Source of the DNA: a gamma proteobacterium HIMB30
GTDB taxonomy: Bacteria; Pseudomonadota; Gammaproteobacteria; Pseudomonadales; Litorivicinaceae
Length of the DNA stretch: 64,000 nucleotides
Assembly: GCA_000227525.2 (NCBI GenBank)
Contig: AGIG01000028.1
Location: forward strand, 434,001-498,000
Direction: 5' to 3'
Shown: positions 1-8,246 of the stretch, one piece after another
Layout: the number at the start of each line of letters is the position of its first letter
Numbering within the stretch: position 1 is the first letter of the stretch
The notes under the pieces: model-generated
Told to the model about the DNA's origin: nothing
The model's input: only the letters and a program-made list of their open reading frames with translations
Databases searched by the model: none
Made by a program: the position numbers and the translations under genes

Positions 1-66
1 GAGCGTTGCTCCGTTAACAGCCTGGACACCACCAAAGTGTTTATGCAAGTTTTCAACAACAATCAT
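1..66 (-). CDS. ABC transporter ATP-binding protein, LivG-like (N-terminus only)
   Basis: Only the first 22 codons lie in the window; the gene runs off the left edge. The visible residues begin MIVVENLHKHFGG and continue to VNGATL, the usual opening beta-strand and A-loop of LivG-type ATPases of branched-chain amino acid (HAAT family) importers. The Walker A motif would lie outside the window. It sits directly downstream of a matching periplasmic binding protein on the same strand, with a terminator-like hairpin between them, so it is very probably the ATPase of that importer. No strong ribosome binding site is visible before the ATG. Family assignment is good; the exact substrate cannot be given. 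Confidence 0.75.
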   Translation of the reverse strand, partial: MIVVENLHKHFGGVQAVNGATL

Positions 67-80
67 GGCACGACATCACA

Positions 81-112
81 AAAAAGCGGCGCAGAGATCA
101 TCCCTACGCCGC
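81..112 (-). terminator. Hairpin plus T-tract between binding-protein gene and ABC ATPase gene
   Basis: Read on the minus strand, GCGGCG pairs with CGCCGC around a loop of about 15 nt that can pair further inside, followed by six T residues. It lies just after the binding-protein stop and before the ATPase start. Such partial terminators are common in importer operons and keep the periplasmic protein more abundant than the membrane and ATPase subunits. The strength of the stem is judged by eye. Confidence 0.6.
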
Positions 113-126
113 CTGTGATTCAACGA

Positions 127-1323
127 TTAGCGGTAGCGAACCGTTGTGTTTTCGCCGTCTTTGACAAGAATCTCGCGGTAACTACCGGAAGACTCGCCAG
201 CACCGATCAACTCAACCGCTGTCGCGCCCACGTAGTCGATTTGACCGCCGTCTTTCAGGATCTGAAGGCCTTTGGCAAGCTCACCAGGGAGGATCTTTGT
301 TCCAGGCGCGTTGGCGACATCAAAGATTTTTGCTTTCACTGCATTGCTATCTTTTGAGTTCGCCGCTTGCATCGCAAGCAACGTCAGTGCTGCTGCATCG
401 TAAGCCTCGGGCGAGTATGGGCCAGCTTCAAAACCATCTTTTTTTGCAAGCTCAGCGTATATTTGTGCACCGTTAGAATCTGTTCCTGGAACCGTACCAA
501 TCGAGCCGTTCAAATCAGGACCGATTGCTTGCAAAAGACTATCGCCAATCATGGCATCCGGAAGGAAGAACTGGTCAAAAGCACCTGCGTCTAATGATGA
601 CTGGATAATTCCTTTTCCACCCTGATCGAGATATCCGACCACAACTAAAATATCACCACCTGCTTGCGCTAGTGCGCCAACCTCTGCGCCGTAGTCTCCT
701 TTGCCATCTTCATGTGGTGTATTGATTGTGACTTTGCCGCCAGCTGCTTCAAAGTTTGATTGAATCGAATCAGCGAGACCTTTGCCGTAGTCGTTATTGG
801 TATAGGTCATTGCAATCGACTTAATGCCCTTTTCTTGGAGTACTTCTGAGATGACCTGACCCTGACGAGCATCTGATGGTGATGCGCGGAAGAAGAGATC
901 ATTGTCTTCAAGTGTTGAGAGCGCCGGTGATGTCGCTGATGGCGAGAACAGCAAAACACCTTTGGGCATGGCAACGTTTTGTAAGATTGAAATGGTGGCC
1001 CCCGAGCAAAGCGCTCCAATGATTGCATCGACCTTATCTGAAGCGATAACACGTTCCGCAGCCGCAGCTGCAGCCGATGCATCAACACAGGTTGAGTCAG
1101 CCCTGACATGGCTAACAGTGGCACTGTCGAGCAACAGCTTCGACGCAGATACCTCTTTCATTGCGAGTTCAGCGCCACGAGCCATCGATTCAGCAAGCGA
1201 TTCGGCGGGGCCGGTAAAACCAAGTACAACACCAAGCTTGACGGTTTTGGCATGACCACCGGCCAGTGCGACAGACGATCCGAGAATGGCGGCAGTCGCC
1301 ATAGCAATTGCAGTTTTTTTCAT
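127..1323 (-). CDS. ABC transporter substrate-binding protein, branched-chain amino acid (LivJ/LivK) type
   Basis: This is a periplasmic ligand-binding protein of the LivJ/LivK family (type 1 periplasmic fold), 398 aa. The start is set at MKKTAIAMATAAILG because GGAG lies 6 nt upstream and a normal signal peptide follows, probably cleaved near ALAGGHA. A longer in-frame start exists but would put about 33 non-signal residues in front. The mature protein starts with KLGVVLGFTGP, the family's first strand. It is followed on the same strand by a LivG-like ATPase. The ligand could be a branched-chain amino acid, another amino acid or an amide; sequence reading cannot decide. It likely has its own promoter in the 80 nt upstream, but I see no convincing -35/-10 pair. 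Confidence 0.85.
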   Translation of the reverse strand: MKKTAIAMATAAILGSSVALAGGHAKTVKLGVVLGFTGPAESLAESMARGAELAMKEVSASKLLLDSATVSHVRADSTCVDASAAAAAAERVIASDKVDAIIGALCSGATISILQNVAMPKGVLLFSPSATSPALSTLEDNDLFFRASPSDARQGQVISEVLQEKGIKSIAMTYTNNDYGKGLADSIQSNFEAAGGKVTINTPHEDGKGDYGAEVGALAQAGGDILVVVGYLDQGGKGIIQSSLDAGAFDQFFLPDAMIGDSLLQAIGPDLNGSIGTVPGTDSNGAQIYAELAKKDGFEAGPYSPEAYDAAALTLLAMQAANSKDSNAVKAKIFDVANAPGTKILPGELAKGLQILKDGGQIDYVGATAVELIGAGESSGSYREILVKDGENTTVRYR

Positions 1324-1403
1324 AATTATCTCCATAGAGGCCTTTGGGTTATGGGCTACCGTCGAACTGTATGGGTTTTTGTAGTGATTTTCGAGTCGAC
1401 GAG

Positions 1404-1432
1404 CAAAAAAAAGCCCGACCAAACGCCGGGCT
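1404..1432 (-). terminator. Rho-independent terminator after the rubrerythrin/Fe-S/DUF3501 operon
   Basis: On the minus strand AGCCCG and CGGGCT form a 6-bp stem around a 9-nt loop, followed by an uninterrupted T8. It begins 19 nt after the DUF3501 stop codon and precedes the binding-protein gene, so it closes the three-gene operon upstream of it. Confidence 0.75.
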
Positions 1433-1451
1433 AGTCACTTGGGGTACTCGA

Positions 1452-2036
1452 TTATGCAAAGTCTTCGATCAGAGAGCCCTGGGTTTCAGGATCGATCTCA
1501 TCAACGCGATAACTGTAGTTGGGATGATCTGATCCCATTGCGATTGCTGCACCATTTTTGATGGCGGCGACCATATCAGTGGTGAATTCAAAGCGCGAGA
1601 AATGCACAGAGCTGGTTTTCTCTGAATTGGCGCGCTCGAGATCTTCATCAGCAATCGCATAGACGCGATCAAAACCTTGGATCTGGATGTAGGTCCTGTT
1701 TTCAACGTTCACTAATTCAGCAAGCTTCACCTTCCGCTCTTCCTCGTCAGGGAACTCGATCATTTGCGTGCATTTCAAGTTCGAGCCGTCTGGAATCAGT
1801 GGGTTGTAAGCGTCGAGCTCATCCATGATGCCCTCTTCTTCAAATGTCTTTTCGATGCGCAGCATCTCTTGCACTTGATACCGGATGGTCGCTTCGTTTT
1901 CGAACTGTAATGTCATATTTGGTCCGATAAAGACACTACGAATGCGCTTTAAGCGCATCGCTTCAGTACGAATTTCAGGCCGCTGTTTTGCGTAATCTTC
2001 CAAAGACAGCAGAGAGTTACGTGCGATTTTAGTCAT
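1452..2036 (-). CDS. DUF3501 family protein
   Basis: A soluble 194-aa protein that matches the DUF3501 family as I remember it; no biochemical function is established. It opens MTKIARNSLLSLEDYA and has a central LRIEKTFEEEGI region, many acidic residues, and no signal peptide or membrane segment. It carries only one cysteine, so it is unlikely to bind an Fe-S cluster itself. It starts 2 nt after the stop of the Fe-S protein gene and is the last gene of a rubrerythrin operon. The same three families are, to my knowledge, found together in other proteobacteria, which suggests a joint role with the two redox proteins, perhaps in peroxide or oxygen protection. The role is inference; the coding call is firm. 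Confidence 0.8.
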   Translation of the reverse strand: MTKIARNSLLSLEDYAKQRPEIRTEAMRLKRIRSVFIGPNMTLQFENEATIRYQVQEMLRIEKTFEEEGIMDELDAYNPLIPDGSNLKCTQMIEFPDEEERKVKLAELVNVENRTYIQIQGFDRVYAIADEDLERANSEKTSSVHFSRFEFTTDMVAAIKNGAAIAMGSDHPNYSYRVDEIDPETQGSLIEDFA

Positions 2037-2038
2037 AT

Positions 2039-3394
2039 TTACTCCTGATTCAGTCCGTAAGCCTTAGCCACCAATGACAATGGATGTGCTAAGGCGGGTT
2101 CATTGTCGTGATTTTCACGAATACCTTGGGCGATATGGTGACCACCGAGTGGGCAATCACTCGAAATGTAGTCTGGGTTTTGCTCATTCATTGTTCTGAA
2201 TACCGGACGACCGATTTTCATCGACGTCTCATGGAACTCTTTTTTCACGCCATATGTCCCTGCGTGACCTGAGCACCGTTCAGTGGTTTTGACATCGGTG
2301 TCAGGGATCATCTTCAAGAATTCTTCGGTTTTCTTACCGATATTCTGAACCCGTCCGTGGCACGGCGCTTGATAAGAGACCGTACCTAAACCGGTTTTGA
2401 AGTCGGTGCTCATCAGTCCATCCTTGATCCGAGCGATAAAGTAGTCAAATGGATCCCAGAATGCCGCTTTCACAGCCTGTACATCTGGGTCATCGGGATA
2501 CATCAGCGGAATTTCCTGTTTAAACATCAATGTACAGGATGGCACGCCTGCCATGATCGCATAGCCTTCACGCGCGAGTTTCGCGAGGTGTGGGATGTTG
2601 ACTCGTTTTAGACGGTCAACAGCCTCAAGATCACCTTGTTCGAGCTTCGGCATCCCGCAGCAGACTTCTTTCTCAGCAACGACCCATGGAATGTCGTTAT
2701 GCTCTAGAACCTTGATCATGTCTGTACCGATGCCTGGCTCGTTATAGTTGATATAGCAGGTTGCAAAAATCGCAACCTTGCCAGGAGTCCGCTCGCCATC
2801 TTTGATCTCGACGGCTTTCGACTGTTTGATCATTTGACGTAATTTTTTCGGTGCAAACTCAGGCAGCCATGCATTTTCATGAACACCGAGTACGCTTTGC
2901 ACAGCTTTGCGCACGGGCTTCCATTGGTTAACAGCATTGACTGTCTCAGTGACAACTGGGATACCTGCGAGTTTTCCAAGGCCGTCAGTGTCTGAAAGGA
3001 TCTTGTCTCGAGCAGGCATCCCGTCTTTCTGGTGCTTCACGGCTTTCGCTTGCAACATCAGATGTGGAAAATCGATATTAAATGGATGTGGCGGTACGTA
3101 TGGACACTTTGCCATATAGCACATGTCGCACAGATAACATTCATCAACGACTTTGACATAATCGTCTTTCGCTACACCGTCCACTTCCATCGTTTCACTG
3201 TCGTCGATCAAATCAAACAGTGTTGGAAATGAGTTACACAAACTCAGACAGCGACGACATCCATGGCAAATATCAAACACGCGCTCGAGCTCGGCGTTGA
3301 GCTTGTCTTCATCGTAATACTCAGGATTTTTCCAGTCGATTGGGTGCCGCGTCGGCGCTTCAAGATTACCTTCGCGTTTTGTTTCTGTCGCCAT
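2039..3394 (-). CDS. Fe-S protein with two 4Fe-4S ferredoxin motifs and CCG (heterodisulfide-reductase-like) domains
   Basis: A 451-aa cytoplasmic redox protein of the GlpC/HdrB-like group. Two cluster motifs are visible near the N-terminus: C43-x2-C46-x2-C49-x3-C53 and C86-x2-C89-x2-C92-x4-C97. The C-terminal two thirds carry CCG-type cysteine-rich segments: ATCY followed later by EVCCGMP, then APCHG followed by ERCSGHAG. In the second repeat the usual CCG is CSG, so one cluster site may be altered. Of two adjacent ATGs the second is chosen because GGAG lies 6 nt before it and only 3 nt before the first. It lies between rubrerythrin and DUF3501 genes, 2 nt from the latter. Known relatives pass electrons from a dehydrogenase to a quinone or disulfide; here an electron supply to rubrerythrin is a reasonable inference only. 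Confidence 0.85.
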   Translation of the reverse strand: MATETKREGNLEAPTRHPIDWKNPEYYDEDKLNAELERVFDICHGCRRCLSLCNSFPTLFDLIDDSETMEVDGVAKDDYVKVVDECYLCDMCYMAKCPYVPPHPFNIDFPHLMLQAKAVKHQKDGMPARDKILSDTDGLGKLAGIPVVTETVNAVNQWKPVRKAVQSVLGVHENAWLPEFAPKKLRQMIKQSKAVEIKDGERTPGKVAIFATCYINYNEPGIGTDMIKVLEHNDIPWVVAEKEVCCGMPKLEQGDLEAVDRLKRVNIPHLAKLAREGYAIMAGVPSCTLMFKQEIPLMYPDDPDVQAVKAAFWDPFDYFIARIKDGLMSTDFKTGLGTVSYQAPCHGRVQNIGKKTEEFLKMIPDTDVKTTERCSGHAGTYGVKKEFHETSMKIGRPVFRTMNEQNPDYISSDCPLGGHHIAQGIRENHDNEPALAHPLSLVAKAYGLNQE

Positions 3395-3414
3395 CATTGT
3401 CTCCGTGGGGGATG

Positions 3415-3436
3415 AAAACCGGGGGAGAACCCCCGG
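3415..3436 (-). terminator. Attenuator hairpin between rubrerythrin and Fe-S protein genes
   Basis: On the minus strand CCGGGGG pairs perfectly with CCCCCGG around the 4-nt loop TTCT, followed by TTTT. It begins 13 nt after the rubrerythrin stop. A short T-tract and its position inside an operon suggest partial termination, giving more rubrerythrin than the downstream proteins. Confidence 0.7.
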
Positions 3437-3448
3437 CTTTCGGGCGAA

Positions 3449-3880
3449 TTAAGCTTCTGCTTTGTACGCGTCCAGAGTCTTCTGGAACTTATTTGCGTGG
3501 CTACGCTCAGCCTTCGCAAGTGTTTCGAACCAATCAGCGATTTCGTCAAAACCTTCTTCGCGAGCTGCTTTAGCCATGCCTGGATACATGTCCGTGTACT
3601 CATGAGTTTCACCTGCGATTGCAGACTCAAGTGCTTCGGCAACGTTTCCAGCAGCCAAGCCAGTTTCAGGATCACCTGAACCACCTTGAATGAGGTATTC
3701 CATGTGACCGTGTGCGTGGCCAGTCTCACCTTCTGCAGTGTTACGGAATACGTTAGCAACTTCTGGAGCGCCTTCGATGTCCGCCATGTTTGCGAAGTAG
3801 AGGTAACGACGGTTTGCTTTTGACTCGCCAGCGAAGGCTGCCTTCAAGCTTTCTTCAGTTTTTGTACCCTTCAATTGCAT
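3449..3880 (-). CDS. Rubrerythrin (diiron domain only)
   Basis: A 143-aa ferritin-like four-helix-bundle protein that reduces hydrogen peroxide at a diiron centre. All expected metal ligands are present: E19 ([10 protein letters not shown]), E52-x2-H55, the rubrerythrin-specific pair E91/E94 (GETHEY), and E125-x2-H128. The C-terminal rubredoxin domain of classical rubrerythrin is missing, so electrons must come from another protein; the Fe-S protein next in the operon is the obvious candidate. AAGGAG lies 7 nt before the ATG. It is the first gene of a three-gene operon and is followed by an attenuator. A candidate promoter and a 16-bp palindrome lie upstream. Confidence 0.92.
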   Translation of the reverse strand: MQLKGTKTEESLKAAFAGESKANRRYLYFANMADIEGAPEVANVFRNTAEGETGHAHGHMEYLIQGGSGDPETGLAAGNVAEALESAIAGETHEYTDMYPGMAKAAREEGFDEIADWFETLAKAERSHANKFQKTLDAYKAEA

Positions 3881-3927
3881 GCGATTTCTCCTTTAATAGA
3901 GTCATGCGTTTTTTTACATTGATACCG

Positions 3928-3943
3928 CACCGGGATCCCGGTG
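3928..3943. promoter_or_regulatory. Perfect 16-bp palindrome at the rubrerythrin transcription start (candidate operator)
   Basis: CACCGGGATCCCGGTG is fully self-complementary. It falls at about +2 to +17 relative to the start expected from the promoter listed next to it, a position where a bound protein would block transcription. It has no T-tract on either strand, so it is not a terminator. It does not match the FNR, Fur or OxyR consensus I know. The binding protein is unknown. Confidence 0.45.
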
Positions 3944-3951
3944 ACGGCTAA

Positions 3952-3981
3952 AGTATGGGGACGGGTGTAATTTAATTCCAA
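3952..3981 (-). promoter_or_regulatory. Candidate sigma70 promoter of the rubrerythrin operon
   Basis: On the minus strand TTGGAA (-35, 4 of 6 matches) and CATACT (-10, 4 of 6) are separated by 18 nt. The start would fall near 3945, about 65 nt before the rubrerythrin ATG and immediately next to the palindrome. Confidence 0.4.
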
Positions 3982-4110
3982 GAGTATTTATAAATAACTT
4001 CGATAAATTTTCTCTATAAACGTTTCTGTTATTCGGCCACGTTTCCGGTGGCACAATTGCTGCGTGAAATCAGCATGCGCTGATGCGCTAAAACCCGTTA
4101 CACTTTATTT
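3982..4110. other. Divergent intergenic region before uvrD
   Basis: This 129-nt AT-rich stretch between the rubrerythrin promoter and uvrD contains two small inverted repeats: GCCAC/GTGGC (4036-4052) and ATCAGC/GCTGAT with a 4-nt spacer (4069-4084). No LexA-type CTGT-N8-ACAG box is visible, although uvrD is SOS-controlled in E. coli. No further gene is seen. Confidence 0.4.
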
Positions 4111-6297
4111 ATGCAATTGAACTCTCCTCAGTATCAGGCGGTGACGGCGCCTGAATCGAATTTACTTGTGATTGCTGGTGCAGGATCTGGCAAGACCCGC
4201 GTGCTGGTCGAGCGCATGGCCTATTTGATGCGCGATCAAGGGTTGTCCCCCCATGCATTGATGGCCGTAACCTTCACCAATAAAGCGGCGCGCGAAATGC
4301 GTGAACGGCTGGAAGAGACACTTGGTCGATCATTGCATGCGATGTGGGTTGGTACTTTCCACGGCCTAGCGCACCGATTCTTACGTTCCCATTGGCGTGA
4401 CGCCGGACTCATTGAGCAGTTTTTGATTCTTGATTCTGATGATCAGCAACGGATGATGAAGCGCATCATTGCAGACCTGCAACTGGATGATGCGAAATTT
4501 AAACCGCGCGCCGTAGCCGGCTTTATTAATGGTTGCAAGGATGAAGGTCAGCGGCCGCATCATTTGCAAACAGGACGTGACTATTACAACGACACGTTAA
4601 TCCGGCTGTACGCCGAATATGAGGCGCGATGCAATGCTCAGAATTTAGTCGATTTTGGTGAGCTGTTATTGCGTACATTCGAGACACTTCAAAACAAATC
4701 AGAACTTTTACGGCATTATCAAGACCGTTTTAGTCACTTATTGATCGACGAGTTCCAAGATACAAACACCATTCAATATGCTTGGATCCGTTTACTTGCG
4801 GGCACAAAAACTCGTGTCATGGCGGTCGGTGATGATGATCAATCGATTTATGCGTGGCGCGGTGCTCGGATAGAGAATATTCATCGGTATGAATCTGACT
4901 TTGCACCAGTGACGACCATTCGATTGGAACAAAACTATCGATCCACTGACGTGATCTTGAAGGCGGCGAACGCAGTGATCGCAAACAATACGGATCGACT
5001 TGGAAAAGAGTTGTGGACGAACCAAAGCGAGGGTACTCCGATCCAGCTTTATGCAGCGTTTAACGAGCAAGACGAAGCGCGCTTTGTTGCCAACCGTATG
5101 AGTCAACATGTTGATCAAGGCGGTCTCTATGGAGAGCAAGCGATTCTTTATCGGAGTAACGCCCAGTCGCGCGTTCTTGAAGATGCATTGCTGCGCGCAG
5201 GTATTCCATATCGGATCTATGGTGGCCAACGTTTCTATGAACGGCTCGAGATCAAAAATGCGTTGATGTATTTACGGCTGATTCAAAACCGGTTCGACGA
5301 TACGGCTTTCGAACGCATTATCAATGTTCCACCACGGGGTATTGGTGAGCGAACAGTCGAACAAATTCGCCAAACGGCCCGCGATGAAGGCAAAGGATTA
5401 TGGGATGCTGCGTTACAACTGACCCGCGGTGACGGATTGAGCGGTCGTGCGAAAACCGCCGTGGTTGCATTTATCGATTTAATCGATGACCTCGATCGCA
5501 AAGCGACCGATCTCGAATTGTCAGATCTGGCACGTGATGTGATTGACACCACAGGGCTCCTTGCATATCACGGTTCAGAAAAGGGAGAGCGTGGTCAAGC
5601 GCGCGTTGATAACTTAAACGAACTCGTGAGTGCGTGTCGTGCTTTTGAGCCTGAGGATGAGGAGTCGTCCATACTTCTTCAGTTTTTGTCTCAAGCAAGT
5701 CTCGATGCAGGTGAAACCCAAGCGGATCCAGATGCAGATGCGGTTCAATTAATGACGCTTCACTCGGCTAAAGGACTCGAGTTCCCTCGGGTCTTTTTAG
5801 TGGGCGCTGAAGAGGAGCTATTTCCACATGTGATGAGCCTTGATTCTGCAGGTGGGCTCGAAGAAGAGCGACGTCTCGCCTATGTGGGAATTACACGCGC
5901 AATGCAGCATTTGGTCGTGACTTATGCAGAGACACGACGGTTGAACGGCCGTGATCATTTTGGCCTTCTGAGTCGGTTTATTCGCGAGATTCCACAAAAC
6001 TGTATTGAAGAGGTTCGTTTGGAGTCACAAATTAGTCGGCCGTTTGTGTCATCATCGTTTGGCGCAAGACCCGTTGATCGTCCGCATCGGCATCCGAGAT
6101 TCCAAGACTACGATGAAGGATTGGGGGAACAGACAGGCTTAGGGATTGGTTCGCGCGTAGACCACGGGTTATTTGGCGAAGGGACCGTCTTGGCTTTTGA
6201 GGGATCAGGGCCTCAAATGAAAGTGCAGGTCCGTTTTGACGATGGTTCGAAAAAGTGGCTCGTGCTTCAGTACGCGAAGCTTGTGCCACTCGGATAA
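4111..6297 (+). CDS. uvrD: DNA helicase II, UvrD
   Basis: A 728-aa superfamily 1 3'-5' helicase used in nucleotide excision and mismatch repair (E. coli UvrD is 720 aa). Motif I is IAGAGSGKTRVL near residue 22, followed by VTFTNKAA (Ia), DEFQDTN (II), GDDDQSIYAWRGA (III), LHSAKGLEF (V) and YVGITRA (VI). The C-terminus ends in the small Tudor-like segment SRVDHGLFGEGTVL...VRFDDGSKKWL typical of UvrD/PcrA. The start is the ATG just before NSPQYQAVTAP. No clear ribosome binding site precedes it, so translation may be weak or leaderless. Its stop abuts the stop of the convergent thioesterase gene without a spare base. Confidence 0.95.
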   Translation: MQLNSPQYQAVTAPESNLLVIAGAGSGKTRVLVERMAYLMRDQGLSPHALMAVTFTNKAAREMRERLEETLGRSLHAMWVGTFHGLAHRFLRSHWRDAGLIEQFLILDSDDQQRMMKRIIADLQLDDAKFKPRAVAGFINGCKDEGQRPHHLQTGRDYYNDTLIRLYAEYEARCNAQNLVDFGELLLRTFETLQNKSELLRHYQDRFSHLLIDEFQDTNTIQYAWIRLLAGTKTRVMAVGDDDQSIYAWRGARIENIHRYESDFAPVTTIRLEQNYRSTDVILKAANAVIANNTDRLGKELWTNQSEGTPIQLYAAFNEQDEARFVANRMSQHVDQGGLYGEQAILYRSNAQSRVLEDALLRAGIPYRIYGGQRFYERLEIKNALMYLRLIQNRFDDTAFERIINVPPRGIGERTVEQIRQTARDEGKGLWDAALQLTRGDGLSGRAKTAVVAFIDLIDDLDRKATDLELSDLARDVIDTTGLLAYHGSEKGERGQARVDNLNELVSACRAFEPEDEESSILLQFLSQASLDAGETQADPDADAVQLMTLHSAKGLEFPRVFLVGAEEELFPHVMSLDSAGGLEEERRLAYVGITRAMQHLVVTYAETRRLNGRDHFGLLSRFIREIPQNCIEEVRLESQISRPFVSSSFGARPVDRPHRHPRFQDYDEGLGEQTGLGIGSRVDHGLFGEGTVLAFEGSGPQMKVQVRFDDGSKKWLVLQYAKLVPLG

Positions 6298-6690
6298 TCA
6301 GGAACCAGGAACTTGACGAATGCGCCCGTTGGAGTCGATCGCGACGAAGACAAATCGGGTTTCGGTGGACTTATAACTTTCAGCGTCTTGCTCTGTTATC
6401 CAGACTTCAATGCGGATTTGCATCGATGAGCGACCAACATCCTCCAGTTCGCCATAGATCGAAACCTCTGACCCAACAGGCACCGGCGCAATAAAATCAA
6501 CATTCTCAATTGAAACAGTCGCGCAACGACCACCACTTGTTTTCATTGCGATCTGGGCGGCTGCCTGATCCATTTGATCCAACAACCATCCAGCATAAAT
6601 ATCGCCAAGCGCATTGGTGAATCGAGGATGCGCAATGACTCTGAGAATCAATTCGCCTTCTGGGGTTGGATCCTGCTCATCAAGCTCCAC
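6298..6690 (-). CDS. Acyl-CoA thioesterase, YciA-like hotdog protein
   Basis: A 130-aa single-hotdog protein that should hydrolyse acyl-CoA to free acid and CoA. The family signature is clear: TPEGELILRV, then TNALGDIYAGWLLDQMD containing the catalytic aspartate, then the central sheet and helix. The start is GTG with AAGGA 6 nt upstream; the next in-frame residues leave little room for another start. It is convergent with uvrD with no gap. Substrate chain length cannot be told. It lies upstream of no obvious partner; recD ends 44 nt beyond its start on the same strand, so read-through from the recCBD operon is possible. Confidence 0.85.
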   Translation of the reverse strand: MELDEQDPTPEGELILRVIAHPRFTNALGDIYAGWLLDQMDQAAAQIAMKTSGGRCATVSIENVDFIAPVPVGSEVSIYGELEDVGRSSMQIRIEVWITEQDAESYKSTETRFVFVAIDSNGRIRQVPGS

Positions 6691-6734
6691 GGCAATTCCT
6701 TGTTAACCAATTGAAGTATTCAAAGTCTACATGG

Positions 6735-8246
6735 TCATGAGACATTCAAGAAGTGGTCAAGACAGGTCGCACGATGCGTTGTCTGTGAAATTGCTTGGGC
6801 AATCATCGATTCTGTTGCAAAAAGTTGGATCGATTCTTTGGCTCTTGTGAGCGCCGTGTAAATAAGCTCCCTGCTTGGCTTGAAACCTGATTGCGATGTG
6901 ATTGGCTCAGGCAGGCAAATGAAGACAGATTGATATTCAGATCCTTGGGATCGATGGATACTAATTGCCCAGGCAGATTCGACTGAACCCAATTGGTTTT
7001 TTCGAAGTGGTTGATCAAGATTCTCAAATTGGACGCGCGGATTTGGCGAGTCATAACAATCAACGACAGTACCGATATCGCCATTGAACACGCCGATCCC
7101 CGCTTGATTTTCGGTTATCAATAAACGCTCGCCGAAGCCGTTCAGGCCGAGACGTTGGGTTTCTCCTTGGACTAAGTGATTGATCATCCGACGTCCACCG
7201 ATACCCTCGCTGATTGCTGTCAGGCACTGAAAATCCGGAGAGACTGGGGTTTGTGTCCGTTGTAGACCCTCGAAATAGTGTCGATATCCGTTAATCAGAG
7301 CGCTTTGTAGGCGGTCGACTCGTTGGTTGTCTTCCCAAAACGTACCCGAATCCCTCAGCCCTTGAATGAAGTGTTCAGAGTCACCGGATAAACATAGATC
7401 CTGGAGTTGAGCCAGTGTTGCCTGACCACCAATTCGATGACGTTGAGTCAGCTCAAAGCAATGATGAGATAACCTATTTGATTCTGTGAGGACTTTGAGG
7501 ATGCTTCCGGCTTCAACGCTGGCTAACTGGTTGGGGTCACCCATTAGTACGAGATGCGCATGATCGGCTAGCGACTTCAGCACTCGATCAAATAAATCAA
7601 GTGACACCATCGAGGCTTCGTCGATCAGCACAATGTCAGCTGAATCCAGTTCTTTGAGTTGTCGATGAATCGTGGTCGCTAACACAGGTTCGAGATCAAC
7701 CAACGGCATTGTTGATATTGCGGCCTGAAATGATTCAGTTAAGCGAACGGCTGCCTTGCCAGTTGGCGCAATTAAGGCAATACGTGGCTGTCTTTCGAAC
7801 AGGGTTCGTTTCGCAGCCACAATAGCGGCTGCAGTTGATGTCTTTCCTGTACCAGGGCCCCCAGTCACGATGGCGAGGTGTTGTTTAGCCGCACCGACAA
7901 TTGCACGCGTTTGTGATGGATCGGCATTTGGCATCAGTTCTCTTGGATCAACGCTAATCGTTAGCGTAGGAAGCCTTGAACGCTTTTGGAGTGCGTCTGC
8001 AACACGCGATTCCTGAGCGAAATGTCGACGAATTTGTAGCGCATCATGATTGACCGCAAAGAGTGCTGCGAGCTCTGAATTGGTCAGTGTTTTCGCCCAT
8101 CGATCAGCCTCCTCATTGGATAAATGCTGCGCAGTATGTCCTTGATGAATTGCTTCAAATAATTGTGTGACCGAGGCTTCTAATTGTTTGGGTAGTCCGG
8201 CTTCTTTGATGAAATTCAACACATCGATTAATGTCATAGGATGCAT
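6735..8246 (-). CDS. recD: Exodeoxyribonuclease V subunit alpha, RecD
   Basis: A 503-aa 5'-3' superfamily 1B helicase, the fast motor of RecBCD; E. coli RecD is 608 aa, so this is a short form. Walker A is TGGPGTGKTS near residue 130, Walker B LIDEASMVSLDLF, then LMGDPNQLASVEAG. The C-terminus has SIHRSQGSEYQSV and IYTALTRAKE. The start is taken at MHPMTLID because GAGGAG lies 8 nt upstream; a second ATG 9 nt later overlaps the recB stop as ATGA but is too far from that site. It overlaps recB by 13 nt, so the two are translationally coupled. It is the last gene of a recC-recB-recD operon. Confidence 0.93.
   Translation of the reverse strand: MHPMTLIDVLNFIKEAGLPKQLEASVTQLFEAIHQGHTAQHLSNEEADRWAKTLTNSELAALFAVNHDALQIRRHFAQESRVADALQKRSRLPTLTISVDPRELMPNADPSQTRAIVGAAKQHLAIVTGGPGTGKTSTAAAIVAAKRTLFERQPRIALIAPTGKAAVRLTESFQAAISTMPLVDLEPVLATTIHRQLKELDSADIVLIDEASMVSLDLFDRVLKSLADHAHLVLMGDPNQLASVEAGSILKVLTESNRLSHHCFELTQRHRIGGQATLAQLQDLCLSGDSEHFIQGLRDSGTFWEDNQRVDRLQSALINGYRHYFEGLQRTQTPVSPDFQCLTAISEGIGGRRMINHLVQGETQRLGLNGFGERLLITENQAGIGVFNGDIGTVVDCYDSPNPRVQFENLDQPLRKNQLGSVESAWAISIHRSQGSEYQSVFICLPEPITSQSGFKPSRELIYTALTRAKESIQLFATESMIAQAISQTTHRATCLDHFLNVS

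Noticed and set aside
3982-4110. SOS (LexA) box before uvrD
   Set aside because: No CTGT-N8-ACAG-like sequence is present; the ATCAGC/GCTGAT repeat has the wrong half-sites and spacing.
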